NCBI GenBank assembly: GCA_019348395.1 | Contig: JAHWJN010000009.1 | Span: 1 to 17,327, forward strand | Reading direction: 5' to 3' | DNA from: Chloroflexota bacterium | GTDB lineage: Bacteria > Chloroflexota > Limnocylindria > QHBO01 | DNA: 17,327 bases | Shown here: piece by piece, positions 1 through 8,407 of the stretch | How the letters are laid out: every line of letters begins with the position of its first letter | Numbering within the stretch: position 1 is the first letter of the stretch | Notes under the pieces: model-generated | Told to the model about the DNA's origin: nothing | What the model saw: the letters and a program-made list of their open reading frames with translations, nothing else | Databases searched by the model: none | Translations under genes and position numbers: made by a program

Positions 1-869
1 ATCGTGGGGCGCTCACCAGCCGTGACGCCCGGGTCCGCGCATACGCTCGCGCCAAGGCGATGCGTGCCGCCGACATGGGGGCGGAGCTCGGAGCGTCGGT
101 CTTCGTCATGTGGGGCGGCCGCGAGGGGCTCGAGGTCGAGGCCAGCCGGGAGCCGACCGAGGCGCTCCGGCGCTATCGCGAGGGCGTCGAATTCATCGCG
201 CACTACATCCGCGAGAACGACCTCGGGATGCGCATCGCCATCGAGCCGAAGCCGAACGAGCCGCGCGGGGACATCTTCCTGCCCACCGCCGGCCACGTGC
301 TCGGGTTCATCGCCACCCTCGACGAGTCCATCCGCGACATGGTGGGGGTCAACCCCGAGGTCCAGCACTCGCGCATGGCGGGGCTCAACACGGTCCACGA
401 CGTGGCCCAGGCCCTCGAGGCGGGCCGGCTGTTCCACATCGACCTTGGCGCGCAGAAGCCCACCCGCTTCGACCAGGACCTGCGCTTCGGCGCAGAGGAC
501 ATCAAGGAGACCTTCTTCCTCGTCCGGCTCCTGACCCGGACCGGCTGGGACGGGCCGCGCGCCTTCGACGTGAAGCCGTACCGGACCGACACCGCCGAGG
601 AGGTCTGGGACCTGGTGCGCGGCGGCATCCGCTCGTACCTCGTGCTGCGCGAGAAGGTCGCGCAGTTCGACGCGGACCAGGAGATCCAGGGCATCCTCGC
701 CGAGCTGGACGTCACCGACCCGGCTCTCGATGGGACCGAGACATGGTCGGGGGAGGCCGCCGACATGCTGGGGGCCCACGACTTCGACCTGGGCGCGATG
801 GCCGACCGGCGCCTCGGCTACCAGCGGCTCGACCAGCTCACCTTCGACCTCCTCACCGGGACTCGATGA
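1..869 (+). CDS. xylA: Xylose isomerase, 5' end outside the window
   Basis: Converts D-xylose to D-xylulose (and glucose to fructose) in the cytoplasm, using two divalent metal ions. The reading frame is open from the window edge (first full codon at base 3), so about 100 N-terminal residues, including the catalytic-histidine region, are missing; 288 residues remain. The visible part matches the short Streptomyces-type enzyme. The metal-ligand motifs are all present: EPKPNEPRGD (Glu codon 243-245), NPEVQH (Glu 357-359, His 366-368), HIDL (Asp 441-443), FDQDLRFG (Asp 471-473 and 477-479) and FDVKP (Asp 567-569). The early stretch WGGREG is also typical. The stop TGA overlaps the xylulokinase ATG (ATGA, 866-869), so the two are probably translationally coupled. 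The ATG at 60 lies inside a conserved region and is not the real start. Confidence 0.95.
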   Translation, partial: RGALTSRDARVRAYARAKAMRAADMGAELGASVFVMWGGREGLEVEASREPTEALRRYREGVEFIAHYIRENDLGMRIAIEPKPNEPRGDIFLPTAGHVLGFIATLDESIRDMVGVNPEVQHSRMAGLNTVHDVAQALEAGRLFHIDLGAQKPTRFDQDLRFGAEDIKETFFLVRLLTRTGWDGPRAFDVKPYRTDTAEEVWDLVRGGIRSYLVLREKVAQFDADQEIQGILAELDVTDPALDGTETWSGEAADMLGAHDFDLGAMADRRLGYQRLDQLTFDLLTGTR

Positions 870-2329
870 GCCAGGGTCCGTCCTACTTTCTCGGGATCGA
901 CTGCGGCACGGGCTCGACCAAGGCCGTGCTGCTCGACGCGTCGAGCGGGGAGATGGCGGGCATCCGCTCCTCGTCTCACGCCATCGACGCCCGGCCGGAC
1001 GGTACCAGCGAGCAGGACCCGGACGATTGGCTGCGCGCGCTGCAGGAGGCGGTCCGAGCCGTGGTCGAGGAGGTCCGGCCATCGGAGGTGCGGGGGATCG
1101 CCGTCTCGGGACAGCAGCACGGACTGGTCGCGCTCGACCGGGACGATCGGCCGGTGCGGCCGGCCAAGCTCTGGAACGATACGACCACGGTTGCCGAGTG
1201 CGACCTCTTGACCGATGCGGTGGGGGGTCACGACCGCGCACTCGAGCTGACTGGCAACCGGCTCCTTCCGAGCTACACCGCGCCGAAGGTGCTCTGGCTG
1301 CGCCGCCACGACCCGGATGCCTATGCCCGCGCGGTCCGCTTCTGCCTTCCCCACGACTACCTCAATCGTTGGCTCACCGGCACCTTCGTCACCGAACCCG
1401 GAGACGCCTCCGGGACCGCGTACTTCGACATCCGCGAGCGGCGGTATGCCGACGCGGTGCTGGCTGCGATGGACGCAGACCGTGACTGGCAGGGGACACT
1501 GCCGCCAGTCGCCGCGTCCAGGTCCGTGATCGGCACGCTGCGGGTCGATGCCGCCGATGCGCTCGGACTGGAGCCGGGCATCCCGGTCACCGGCGGGGGA
1601 GGCGACAACATGTGCGCCGCGCTCGGCGTTGGGGCCGTGACGCCGGGACCGGTCGTCGTCTCGCTCGGGACGTCGGGAACCGCCTTCGGCCGCCGGGACG
1701 TCCCGGCCATCGATCCCCTCGGCGAGGTGTCCGCCTTCTGCGACTCCGCGGGCGGCTGGCTGCCCCTCGCCTGCACGCTGAACTGCACGGGGACCGTGGA
1801 CTGGGCCCGATCCCTCGTCGGGGACGCCCCCGACGTGGACGGAGCACTGGCCTCCTCGCCGCCGGGGGCCGACGGTCTCACCCTGCTGCCGTATCTCGCC
1901 GGCGAGCGGACGCCGGACCTGCCGCGCGCCAGTGGCACGCTGCTCGGTCTGCGCGCCGGTCACGGTCCGGCCGATCTGGTGCGCGCGGCGGTCGAGGGGG
2001 TGACCATGGCGCTCGTCTTCGCCCTCGACGCGCTCGCTCGTACCGGGCTGGAGGCGGAGCGACTCATCCTCGTGGGCGGTGGCGCGAACTCGGACGCGTG
2101 GGGTCAGCTGGTCGCCGACGTGACCGGGCTGCTGGTCGAGCGGCCAGCCACCGTCGAGGCGGCCGCGGCCGGCGCCGCCGCGCAGGCGAGGTGGGTGATC
2201 GATGGGATCGCGCCATCGCCGCCACCTGCTGAGAGGCGGTGGGAGCCGCGTCCGGACGAGGCGCTGATGGCGGCACGCGAGCGGCATGATCGGGCCCGGG
2301 AGCTGGCCCGGCAGGGGCTGCTGGCGTGA
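866..2329 (+). CDS. xylB: Xylulokinase (FGGY family)
   Basis: Phosphorylates D-xylulose with ATP to xylulose 5-phosphate, which enters the pentose phosphate pathway. It has 487 residues, the usual family length. The N-terminal FGGY domain begins with the phosphate-binding motif GIDCGTGSTK (about 10-19). SGQQHGLV (81-88) corresponds to the substrate-binding loop of xylulokinases, and KLWNDTTT follows at 101-108. The C-terminal domain begins with GGGGDNMCAALG, whose Asp247 is the expected catalytic base, then SLGTSGTAF (about 266-274), and later the GGGANS adenine-site motif. The ATG at 866 was chosen because the conserved N-terminus starts nine residues later and the start overlaps the xylA stop; the open frame upstream is only a shadow of xylA. 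The 3' end overlaps the next gene by GTGA. Position behind xylA supports xylulose over other FGGY substrates. Confidence 0.95.
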   Translation: MSQGPSYFLGIDCGTGSTKAVLLDASSGEMAGIRSSSHAIDARPDGTSEQDPDDWLRALQEAVRAVVEEVRPSEVRGIAVSGQQHGLVALDRDDRPVRPAKLWNDTTTVAECDLLTDAVGGHDRALELTGNRLLPSYTAPKVLWLRRHDPDAYARAVRFCLPHDYLNRWLTGTFVTEPGDASGTAYFDIRERRYADAVLAAMDADRDWQGTLPPVAASRSVIGTLRVDAADALGLEPGIPVTGGGGDNMCAALGVGAVTPGPVVVSLGTSGTAFGRRDVPAIDPLGEVSAFCDSAGGWLPLACTLNCTGTVDWARSLVGDAPDVDGALASSPPGADGLTLLPYLAGERTPDLPRASGTLLGLRAGHGPADLVRAAVEGVTMALVFALDALARTGLEAERLILVGGGANSDAWGQLVADVTGLLVERPATVEAAAAGAAAQARWVIDGIAPSPPPAERRWEPRPDEALMAARERHDRARELARQGLLA

Positions 2330-3336
2330 CCGATGGGCAGATCCTGGGGATCGACATCGGCGGGACGAAGCTGGCGGTGGGACTGGCGACCCCCGAAGGC
2401 GGGCTGCTGGCCCGGGAACGGCGGCCGAGCGGCATGGTTGACGGGCCGGACGCGGTGATCGGCCGGGTGGTCGAGATGGCGCGTGCGGTCATCTCGGAGG
2501 CCGGCACTGGCGCCGGCGAGGTGACCCGCATCGGTATCGGCTGCGGCGGTCCGCTCGACCCGTGGCGTGGCGTGGTCCTGAACGCGCTCAACAATGCGGG
2601 CTGGATCGACATCCCACTGACGGACCGGCTGTCCGATGCGCTCGGCGCGCCGGCGTACCTGGACAACGACGCAAACGCAGCGGCGCTCGGCGAGCACCGT
2701 TTCGGTGCCGGCCGCGGGACGGCGAACATGGTCTACCTCACGGTCTCGACCGGCGTGGGCGGCGGCGTCATCGCCGGCGGTCGCCTGCTGCGCGGCGAGA
2801 ACGGCAACGCCGCCGAGCTCGGGCACCTGACGGTCGACGCCCACGGTCGACCCTGTCAGTGCGGTTCGGTCGGCTGCCTGGAGGCATACGCGTCCGGCAC
2901 GAACATCGCCGCCCGCGCCCGGGAGGCGCTGGCTGCGTGCGACGAGCCGAGCCGCCTGCGCAGCGGGCCGGTCGCCGATTTGACGGCGGCCGACGTCAGC
3001 GCCGCCGCGGAGGCCGGCGATCCGCTGGCGGCGCGCGTGTGGAGCGAGACCACCACCCTGCTCGGCGCCGGCATCTCGAGCATGATCCACGCCTTCAACC
3101 CGTCCCTCGTGGTGCTCGGTGGCGGGGTGACGGCCGCCGGCGACCTCCTGCTCGGACCCGTGCGCCGCGCGGCGGCCGAGCGGACCATGCCATGGCTGCA
3201 CGAGGTGGTCCGAATCGTCCCGGCGGAGCTCGGGGATCGTGCTGGCATCCTGGGCGCCGTGGCCGTGGCGCTCGACGGACCTCGGACGCTGGCCGAACGG
3301 CCCACCAGCCACGTACACGGGAGAACCGATGCCTGA
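2326..3336 (+). CDS. ROK-family sugar kinase (glucokinase-like)
   Basis: Predicted cytoplasmic ATP-dependent hexose kinase of 336 residues. The N-terminal ATP-binding motif is GIDIGGTK (8-15). The catalytic Asp is in NDANAAALGE (Asp115). The ROK zinc site is complete: His167 in ELGH and three cysteines (177, 179, 184) in CQCGSVGCLE, which supports an active kinase and not a ROK repressor. There is no N-terminal winged helix. The GTG start at 2326 overlaps the xylB stop (GTGA) and has AGGGG (2313-2317) upstream. Substrate cannot be read from the sequence. Glucose is the family default, but the following isomerase and alpha-mannosidase make mannose, or an N-acetylated or rare hexose, plausible. 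The last codons are followed within the overlap by the start of the SIS gene (3329). Confidence 0.88.
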   Translation: MTDGQILGIDIGGTKLAVGLATPEGGLLARERRPSGMVDGPDAVIGRVVEMARAVISEAGTGAGEVTRIGIGCGGPLDPWRGVVLNALNNAGWIDIPLTDRLSDALGAPAYLDNDANAAALGEHRFGAGRGTANMVYLTVSTGVGGGVIAGGRLLRGENGNAAELGHLTVDAHGRPCQCGSVGCLEAYASGTNIAARAREALAACDEPSRLRSGPVADLTAADVSAAAEAGDPLAARVWSETTTLLGAGISSMIHAFNPSLVVLGGGVTAAGDLLLGPVRRAAAERTMPWLHEVVRIVPAELGDRAGILGAVAVALDGPRTLAERPTSHVHGRTDA

Positions 3337-3922
3337 CTACGACCTTCTGCACCGCGAGTGGGATGAGCACCTCGAGGTTGCCCGAGCGGCCGCCAATCTG
3401 CTCCCGGTCGCGGCGGACCTCGCCGACCGCATCTGCGCCTCGCTCGAGCGGGGCGGCACGCTGATCGCGTTCGGCAACGGCGGCAGCGCCGCCGAGGCCC
3501 AGCACTTCGCCGGCGAGCTGCTCGGGCGATTCCGCGACACCCGCCGCCCGCTGCCCGCCATCGCCCTGTCCACCGACCCGAGCGTGGTGACCTGCATCGC
3601 GAACGATTTCGGCTACGACGACCTGTTCGCGCGCCAGGTGGAGGCGTTGGCCGGCGAGCATGACATCGCGGTGGGCATCAGCACGAGCGGGCGCAGCGAG
3701 AACGTCGTGCGCGGCCTGCGTGCTGCCCGTGCCGCCGGCGCGACCGCCGTCGCCTGGACCGGGGCCGAGCCCGGTCCGGCGGGTGCGGCGGCCGACCTCG
3801 TCATCGCCGTTCCCTCCAGCACCACCGCACGGATCCAGGAGATGCACACGCTGCTCATGCACACGATCTGCGTCGCCATCGATGCGTGGGCCGCGGAGAC
3901 CGCCGACGGAGGAGGCACGTGA
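3329..3922 (+). CDS. GmhA-like SIS-domain sugar-phosphate isomerase
   Basis: A single SIS-domain protein of 197 residues, the length of sedoheptulose-7-phosphate isomerase (GmhA) and of DiaA. Phosphate-binding motifs are visible: FGNGGSAAEAQHFAGEL (48-64) and ISTSGRSENV (117-126). His59, Glu63, Gln170 and His178 (in RIQEMHTLLMHT) line up, with a constant offset of two, with what I recall as the E. coli GmhA zinc ligands (61, 65, 172, 180), so isomerase chemistry is likely retained. The neighbours are catabolic (sugar kinase before, alpha-mannosidase after), and no heptose kinase or transferase genes are in view. A role in catabolic aldose/ketose phosphate isomerisation is therefore an alternative to LPS-type heptose synthesis. 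ATG 3329 overlaps the ROK gene by 8 bases and has GGGAG (3319-3323) upstream. Confidence 0.82.
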   Translation: MPDYDLLHREWDEHLEVARAAANLLPVAADLADRICASLERGGTLIAFGNGGSAAEAQHFAGELLGRFRDTRRPLPAIALSTDPSVVTCIANDFGYDDLFARQVEALAGEHDIAVGISTSGRSENVVRGLRAARAAGATAVAWTGAEPGPAGAAADLVIAVPSSTTARIQEMHTLLMHTICVAIDAWAAETADGGGT

Positions 3923-6474
3923 GCGGGGCGGCTTCGAGCACGGAGGATCGAACGCTCCACCTCATCGGCAACTCGCACATCGACGCGGTCTGGCTGTGGC
4001 CCTGGGAGGAGGGCTTCGCCGAGGTCAAGGCCACCTTCGCATCGGCGCTGGAGCGGATGAGGGAATACCCCGAGTTCATCTTCACCTGCTCGTCCGCCGC
4101 GTACTACGCATGGGTGGAGACGAACGCGCCCGAGATGTTCGCCGAGATTCGCGAGCGCGTGGCAGAGGGCCGCTGGCGGATCACCGGCGGGTGGTGGGTC
4201 GAGCCGGACTGCAACATCCCCTCGGGCGAGTCGTTCGTGCGGCAGGCGCTGGAGGGCCAGCGCTACTTCGCCTCGCGTTTCGGAAGGATCGCCACGACCG
4301 GCTACAACCCCGATGCCTTCGGGCACGCCGGCTCCCTGCCGCAGATCCTGCGCGGGTCCCGGCTGACCGGCTACACATTCCTTCGTCCCGAGCCGCACGA
4401 GAGGGACTTGCCGGGCAACCTGTTCTGGTGGGAGTCCGCCGATGGCTCGCGGGTGCTCGCCTTCCGCATCAACTTCGGCTACACGGTGTGGGGCGATCTC
4501 CAGGAGCACGTGCGGCGGCACCTCGACCGGTTCGTCGACGGGACCGATGCGCTGCTCTGCTTCTACGGCGTCGGCAACCACGGCGGCGGTCCCACGAAGG
4601 CCAACCTCGACGCCATCCGCGCCATGGGCGACGCCGATGACCTGCCGCAGCTGCGCCACTCCTGGCCGTCCGCCTTCTTCGCGGAGGTGGATGGCGTCGA
4701 TGAGATTCCGGTCGTGCGCGACGAGCTGCAGCACCACGCGGTCGGCTGCTACGCGGCGGTGTCGGGCATAAAGCGTTGGAACCGCCAGGCGGAGGAGCTG
4801 CTCGGCGTCGCCGAGCGATGGTCGGCGATCGCGATGCGCGAGGGGCTGCAGCCCTACCCCGACGAGCTGTCACCGGCCTGGCGTCCGCTGCTGTTCAACC
4901 AGTACCACGACATCCTGGCCGGAACCAGCATCGAGCCCGCCTACGACGACGCGCGGTCGCAGATCGGCGAGTCGATGGCCATCGCCGACCGCGCGCTGAC
5001 GAACGGGGTCCAGGCCGTGTCATGGGCCGTGGACACGCGCGGGCCCGCCGGGGCGCGCCCGATCGTGGTGGCCAATCCGCACGCCTGGAACACGCGCCGG
5101 CCGGTCGAGGTCGAGGTGGGCAGGCACGCGGAGGGCGGCCGCCTGCTCGACGACGCCGGTCGGGAGGTGGCGTACCAGGAGGTGCGACCGCTGGCCACGT
5201 CGCGTGGGCGGCACCGGATCGTGTTCAGCGCCGACCTGCCGTCGCTGGGATACCGCCGTTACCTGCTGGTGCCCACCGATCCCGGCTTCGAGTGGCACGA
5301 GACGGCCGCGGCGGTCGGGGAGTCGGCCACCGCGTCGCAGGCGGAGGGACCGATCGAGGAGGAGCTCGTCGCGGGCGAGGCGCCACACCCTGGTGAGACC
5401 AGCGCCGAGGCGCCGCCGGACCTGGCGGCCGGCGAGACCTGGATCGAGTCCGGTCGGTGGCGCCTGGAGCTCGACCCCGCGCGCGGGTACATCGCGCGGC
5501 TGGTCGATCGTCGTCGCGGCCGCGAGGTGTTCAGCGGCGCGGCCGCACGGGCCGTGGTCGCCGGCGACCGGTCCGACACGTGGAGCCACGGCGTGACGCA
5601 CTACGAGCGGGGATCCGACGCCTTCACCGCCGAGCGCATCCGCCTCGTCGAGGATGGGCCGCTGCGCGCCACCCTGCGGGCCGAGTGCGTCCGGGATTCG
5701 GACGGCTCGCGGCTCGTGAGCGAGTACGCCCTGCACCGCGACCACGATCGGATCGACGTGACCGTGATCGTCGACTGGCATGGCCGTCACGAGATTCTCA
5801 AGCTGCGCTTCCCCGTCGCGCGCGGAGCCGATGCCGTGGCGACGTGGGAGACGAGCTACGGGTTCATCGAGCGCGCCATGGACGGCGCCGAGCGTCCCGG
5901 ACAGCGCTGGGTCGACGTGAGCGGCGCCGACGACGGCGTGAGCATCCTCAACGACGGCAAGTACTCGTCCGACGTGCTCGACGGCGAGATCGGGTTGACG
6001 GTGCTGCGCTCGCCGATCTACGCCTGGCACGACCCGTTCGTCCCGGACGACGACGGCGTGTACCCGTACACCGACCAGGGCGTCCAGTCGTTCCGGTACG
6101 CGATCCTGCCCCACGCCGGCGATTGGCGCGGCGCCGGCACGGTCCGCCGCGCGATGGAGCTCAATGCCGAGCCGATGATCGTGCTCGAGACCGCCCATGA
6201 CGGGCCCATGCCGCCGTCGGGCTCCTTCGCGCGCTGCTCGGCCCCGGGCGTGATCGTGGCGGTCATGAAGCGCGCCGAGGACGGCGATGGGCTGGTGGTG
6301 CGCGCCCACGAGGCTCACGGCGTCGCCACCGAGGGGCGCATCGAGCTGCCGCGCTGGGGAATCGGATGGGATGCCGCCTTCGGCGCCGGAGAGCTCAAGA
6401 CGTGGCGGGTCGAGCGGGACGGATCGGTCCGGCAGACCGATCTTCTCGAGGGTTTGGAAGCGGAGCCCGCCTGA
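3919..6474 (+). CDS. GH38 alpha-mannosidase
   Basis: Retaining, zinc-dependent exo-alpha-mannosidase of 851 residues, without a signal peptide and hence probably cytoplasmic, releasing mannose from imported oligosaccharides. The N-terminal catalytic domain starts HLIGNSHIDAVWLWPW (zinc ligands His20 and Asp22). The nucleophile is expected at Asp132 in YNPDAFGHAGSLPQ. The last zinc ligand is His330 in NQYHDILAGTS, followed by the three-helix domain. C-terminal beta-sandwich domains follow, with the typical ending stretch containing YTDQGVQSFRYAILPH. An acidic Ala/Glu/Gly/Pro-rich linker of about 45 residues (about 460-505) separates the middle and C-terminal parts. GTG 3919 is the start: GGAGG at 3908-3912 is well placed, it overlaps the SIS stop (GTGA), and the conserved domain begins about 12 residues later. 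Confidence 0.93.
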   Translation: MSGAASSTEDRTLHLIGNSHIDAVWLWPWEEGFAEVKATFASALERMREYPEFIFTCSSAAYYAWVETNAPEMFAEIRERVAEGRWRITGGWWVEPDCNIPSGESFVRQALEGQRYFASRFGRIATTGYNPDAFGHAGSLPQILRGSRLTGYTFLRPEPHERDLPGNLFWWESADGSRVLAFRINFGYTVWGDLQEHVRRHLDRFVDGTDALLCFYGVGNHGGGPTKANLDAIRAMGDADDLPQLRHSWPSAFFAEVDGVDEIPVVRDELQHHAVGCYAAVSGIKRWNRQAEELLGVAERWSAIAMREGLQPYPDELSPAWRPLLFNQYHDILAGTSIEPAYDDARSQIGESMAIADRALTNGVQAVSWAVDTRGPAGARPIVVANPHAWNTRRPVEVEVGRHAEGGRLLDDAGREVAYQEVRPLATSRGRHRIVFSADLPSLGYRRYLLVPTDPGFEWHETAAAVGESATASQAEGPIEEELVAGEAPHPGETSAEAPPDLAAGETWIESGRWRLELDPARGYIARLVDRRRGREVFSGAAARAVVAGDRSDTWSHGVTHYERGSDAFTAERIRLVEDGPLRATLRAECVRDSDGSRLVSEYALHRDHDRIDVTVIVDWHGRHEILKLRFPVARGADAVATWETSYGFIERAMDGAERPGQRWVDVSGADDGVSILNDGKYSSDVLDGEIGLTVLRSPIYAWHDPFVPDDDGVYPYTDQGVQSFRYAILPHAGDWRGAGTVRRAMELNAEPMIVLETAHDGPMPPSGSFARCSAPGVIVAVMKRAEDGDGLVVRAHEAHGVATEGRIELPRWGIGWDAAFGAGELKTWRVERDGSVRQTDLLEGLEAEPA

Positions 6475-6505
6475 ACGGTGAGACGGACCAGCGGGTGCCG
6501 GACCG

Positions 6506-8407
6506 GTGGATAGGCGCGTGCCGCTCGAGGCGATGCTGCGCATCGAGCTGCTGGACCCGGGCGGTCGCCCGGAGGACGACGGCTTCACCATCGACCGTCG
6601 CGTCGGCACACCGGACGAGGCGGGCAGCCTCGAGCTGAGCGTGGAGGTGCGCTGGACCGGCGGCGCATCCATTGAGCGGGGCGTGCGCATCGGCCTGGAG
6701 ATGGACACGGCGGCAGAGCCGCCGCAGTGGCTCATTCCCGGATTGTTCTACGGGGAGAACCGGCCGGTCGAGTGCCGTCGGCGCTTCCCTCGCTACGAGC
6801 GCGGCGCGCGTGATCCCGACGGGATGGTCTGCGAGACGTGGTCGTTCCGGGCGGACCGGGCGGCCACGCCGGCCGTCTTCGGCTGGTCTGCCGGCCGCAT
6901 GGCGATGATCGCGGTAGAGGAGGCGAGCGCGATCGGGCCGACCGGCATCGGCTTCGAGGGCTCGGCGAACCGCACCGCGATCTGGGCCGACTTCCCGTAC
7001 CGCGAGGAGCCGGTCGCCTACCGCGGCTACGACCAGCCCCACCCCGCCGAGGTGCTGACCCACACCTGGCGTCCGGGCGAGGTGGCGAGCCTGACCGTCC
7101 GGGTCGCGCTGGGCGGCTCGGACCGGCATGCCTACGCCCCGCTTCTGCGGGCGCTGCACGCCCAGCGGGCACGCGCCCCGAGCCCCTGGGTCAGCGTCGC
7201 GGAGGCGGCCGAGCTGACCGCGGACGGGCTGGTGGCGTGGCATTACCACCCGGAACACCGCGCGCTGTACGAGACGGCATCCTTCGAGCGGGAGCTGGAC
7301 GGCACGACCGGGGGAGCCGGGGACCGCCCCCATATGCACGTCGGATGGGTCAGCGGCGTACCATGGGCCGCCCAGCTCCTGGCCTGGGGGCGGCGCATCG
7401 GCTCACCGGATCACATCGATGCCGGTCTGGACATCCTCGACAACATCGCGGCCAACCTGTCGCCATCGGGCACCTTCTGGGCCGAGTGGACGCTTGACCG
7501 CGGCTGGGGCACCGGCTGGAGCCCGCCGGGAACGATCCACGCCAACACGGTCGGGCAGGCCACCCTGTTCTACCTGCGTGCGCTGGCGAGCGAGGACGAC
7601 GCGGGAGTCGAACACGAGCACTGGCACGATGCCGTCCGGTCGAACCTCGATGCGATCTGTGCCCGCCAGCGCGACGACGGCAATCTCGGCACGTACCACG
7701 ACGCGGAGACCGGCGAGGTGACCGAGTGGGACGGTGCCGGGGCGCTGAGCTGGGTCGGCGCCCTGCTGGACGGGCACGCGCGCTTCGACGACGGCCGCTA
7801 CCGGGATGCCGCGGTCCGGGCGGGGTCGTTCTATCGGCGCTTCGTCGACGACGAGCTGATCTACGGCGCGCCGGAGGACGTTCACCTCGCGCCGACCTCG
7901 GAGGACGGATACAACGCGGTGATCGCGTTCACCGCACTGCATCGGGTCACCGGTGACCCGGCATGGCTGGATGTCGCGCGGCGTGCGGCGGACTGGACCC
8001 TGACGTGGCGCTACAGCTATGGCGTCGCCTTCGACGAGCACACCATCCTGGGCCGATACGGCTTCGCCACCACCGGGACCGACCAGGCCTCGCCGGCCAA
8101 CCAGCACCTGCACCACTTCGGCCTGATCTGCGGGCCGGAGCTGGTCGAGCTGTCGCGCCTGACCGGCGACGACCACTACCGGCTGCGCGCCGCCGAGACG
8201 CTTGCCGCCTGGCGCCAGTTCGTCGCGCGCCGGGACGGCGATTTCAACGCCATGCGCGGCATGGTGTCCGAGCGCTTCTATCAGACCGATTGCTTCCGGG
8301 CCAAGGGCTCGCTGCTGCCGCTGTCCCACGCCTGGACCGGCGGCGTGCTGCTCTTCGCCTGTCTCGCCGCACTGGAGGACCCCGACGCATATGCCCTTCC
8401 CGACTGA
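6506..8407 (+). CDS. Uncharacterised protein, probable (alpha/alpha)6-barrel glycosidase
   Basis: I do not recognise the exact family. The 633-residue protein has a beta-rich N-terminal part (about 1-215). From about 245 a helical repeat domain follows, with recurring hairpins of the six-hairpin glycosidase or epimerase type (WVSGVPWAAQLLAWGRR, NTVGQATLFYLRAL, ALSWVGALLDGHARF, YNAVIAFTALHRVTGDPAW, and a final PLSHAWTGGVLLFACLAAL). Candidate acidic catalytic residues are Glu327 in WAEWTLDRGWG and Glu466/Asp467 in TSEDGYNA; aromatic and His residues cluster in ANQHLHHFG. No signal peptide is seen, so it is probably cytoplasmic. Placement between an alpha-mannosidase and a beta-glucosidase supports a glycoside-processing role. 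The GTG start at 6506 has no good ribosome-binding site; ATG 6533 is a possible alternative, nine residues shorter. The 3' end overlaps the GH1 start by 17 bases. Confidence 0.7.
   Translation: MDRRVPLEAMLRIELLDPGGRPEDDGFTIDRRVGTPDEAGSLELSVEVRWTGGASIERGVRIGLEMDTAAEPPQWLIPGLFYGENRPVECRRRFPRYERGARDPDGMVCETWSFRADRAATPAVFGWSAGRMAMIAVEEASAIGPTGIGFEGSANRTAIWADFPYREEPVAYRGYDQPHPAEVLTHTWRPGEVASLTVRVALGGSDRHAYAPLLRALHAQRARAPSPWVSVAEAAELTADGLVAWHYHPEHRALYETASFERELDGTTGGAGDRPHMHVGWVSGVPWAAQLLAWGRRIGSPDHIDAGLDILDNIAANLSPSGTFWAEWTLDRGWGTGWSPPGTIHANTVGQATLFYLRALASEDDAGVEHEHWHDAVRSNLDAICARQRDDGNLGTYHDAETGEVTEWDGAGALSWVGALLDGHARFDDGRYRDAAVRAGSFYRRFVDDELIYGAPEDVHLAPTSEDGYNAVIAFTALHRVTGDPAWLDVARRAADWTLTWRYSYGVAFDEHTILGRYGFATTGTDQASPANQHLHHFGLICGPELVELSRLTGDDHYRLRAAETLAAWRQFVARRDGDFNAMRGMVSERFYQTDCFRAKGSLLPLSHAWTGGVLLFACLAALEDPDAYALPD

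Noticed and set aside
818..2287. Long - strand frame opposite xylulokinase
   Set aside because: Overlaps the entire xylulokinase gene and has no recognisable motif; a shadow of codon bias.
5020..6735. Long - strand frame opposite the GH38 gene (571 codons), and a similar one at 8244-9770 opposite GH1
   Set aside because: Both lie over well supported glycosidase genes and encode low-complexity Arg/Val/Asp-rich chains.
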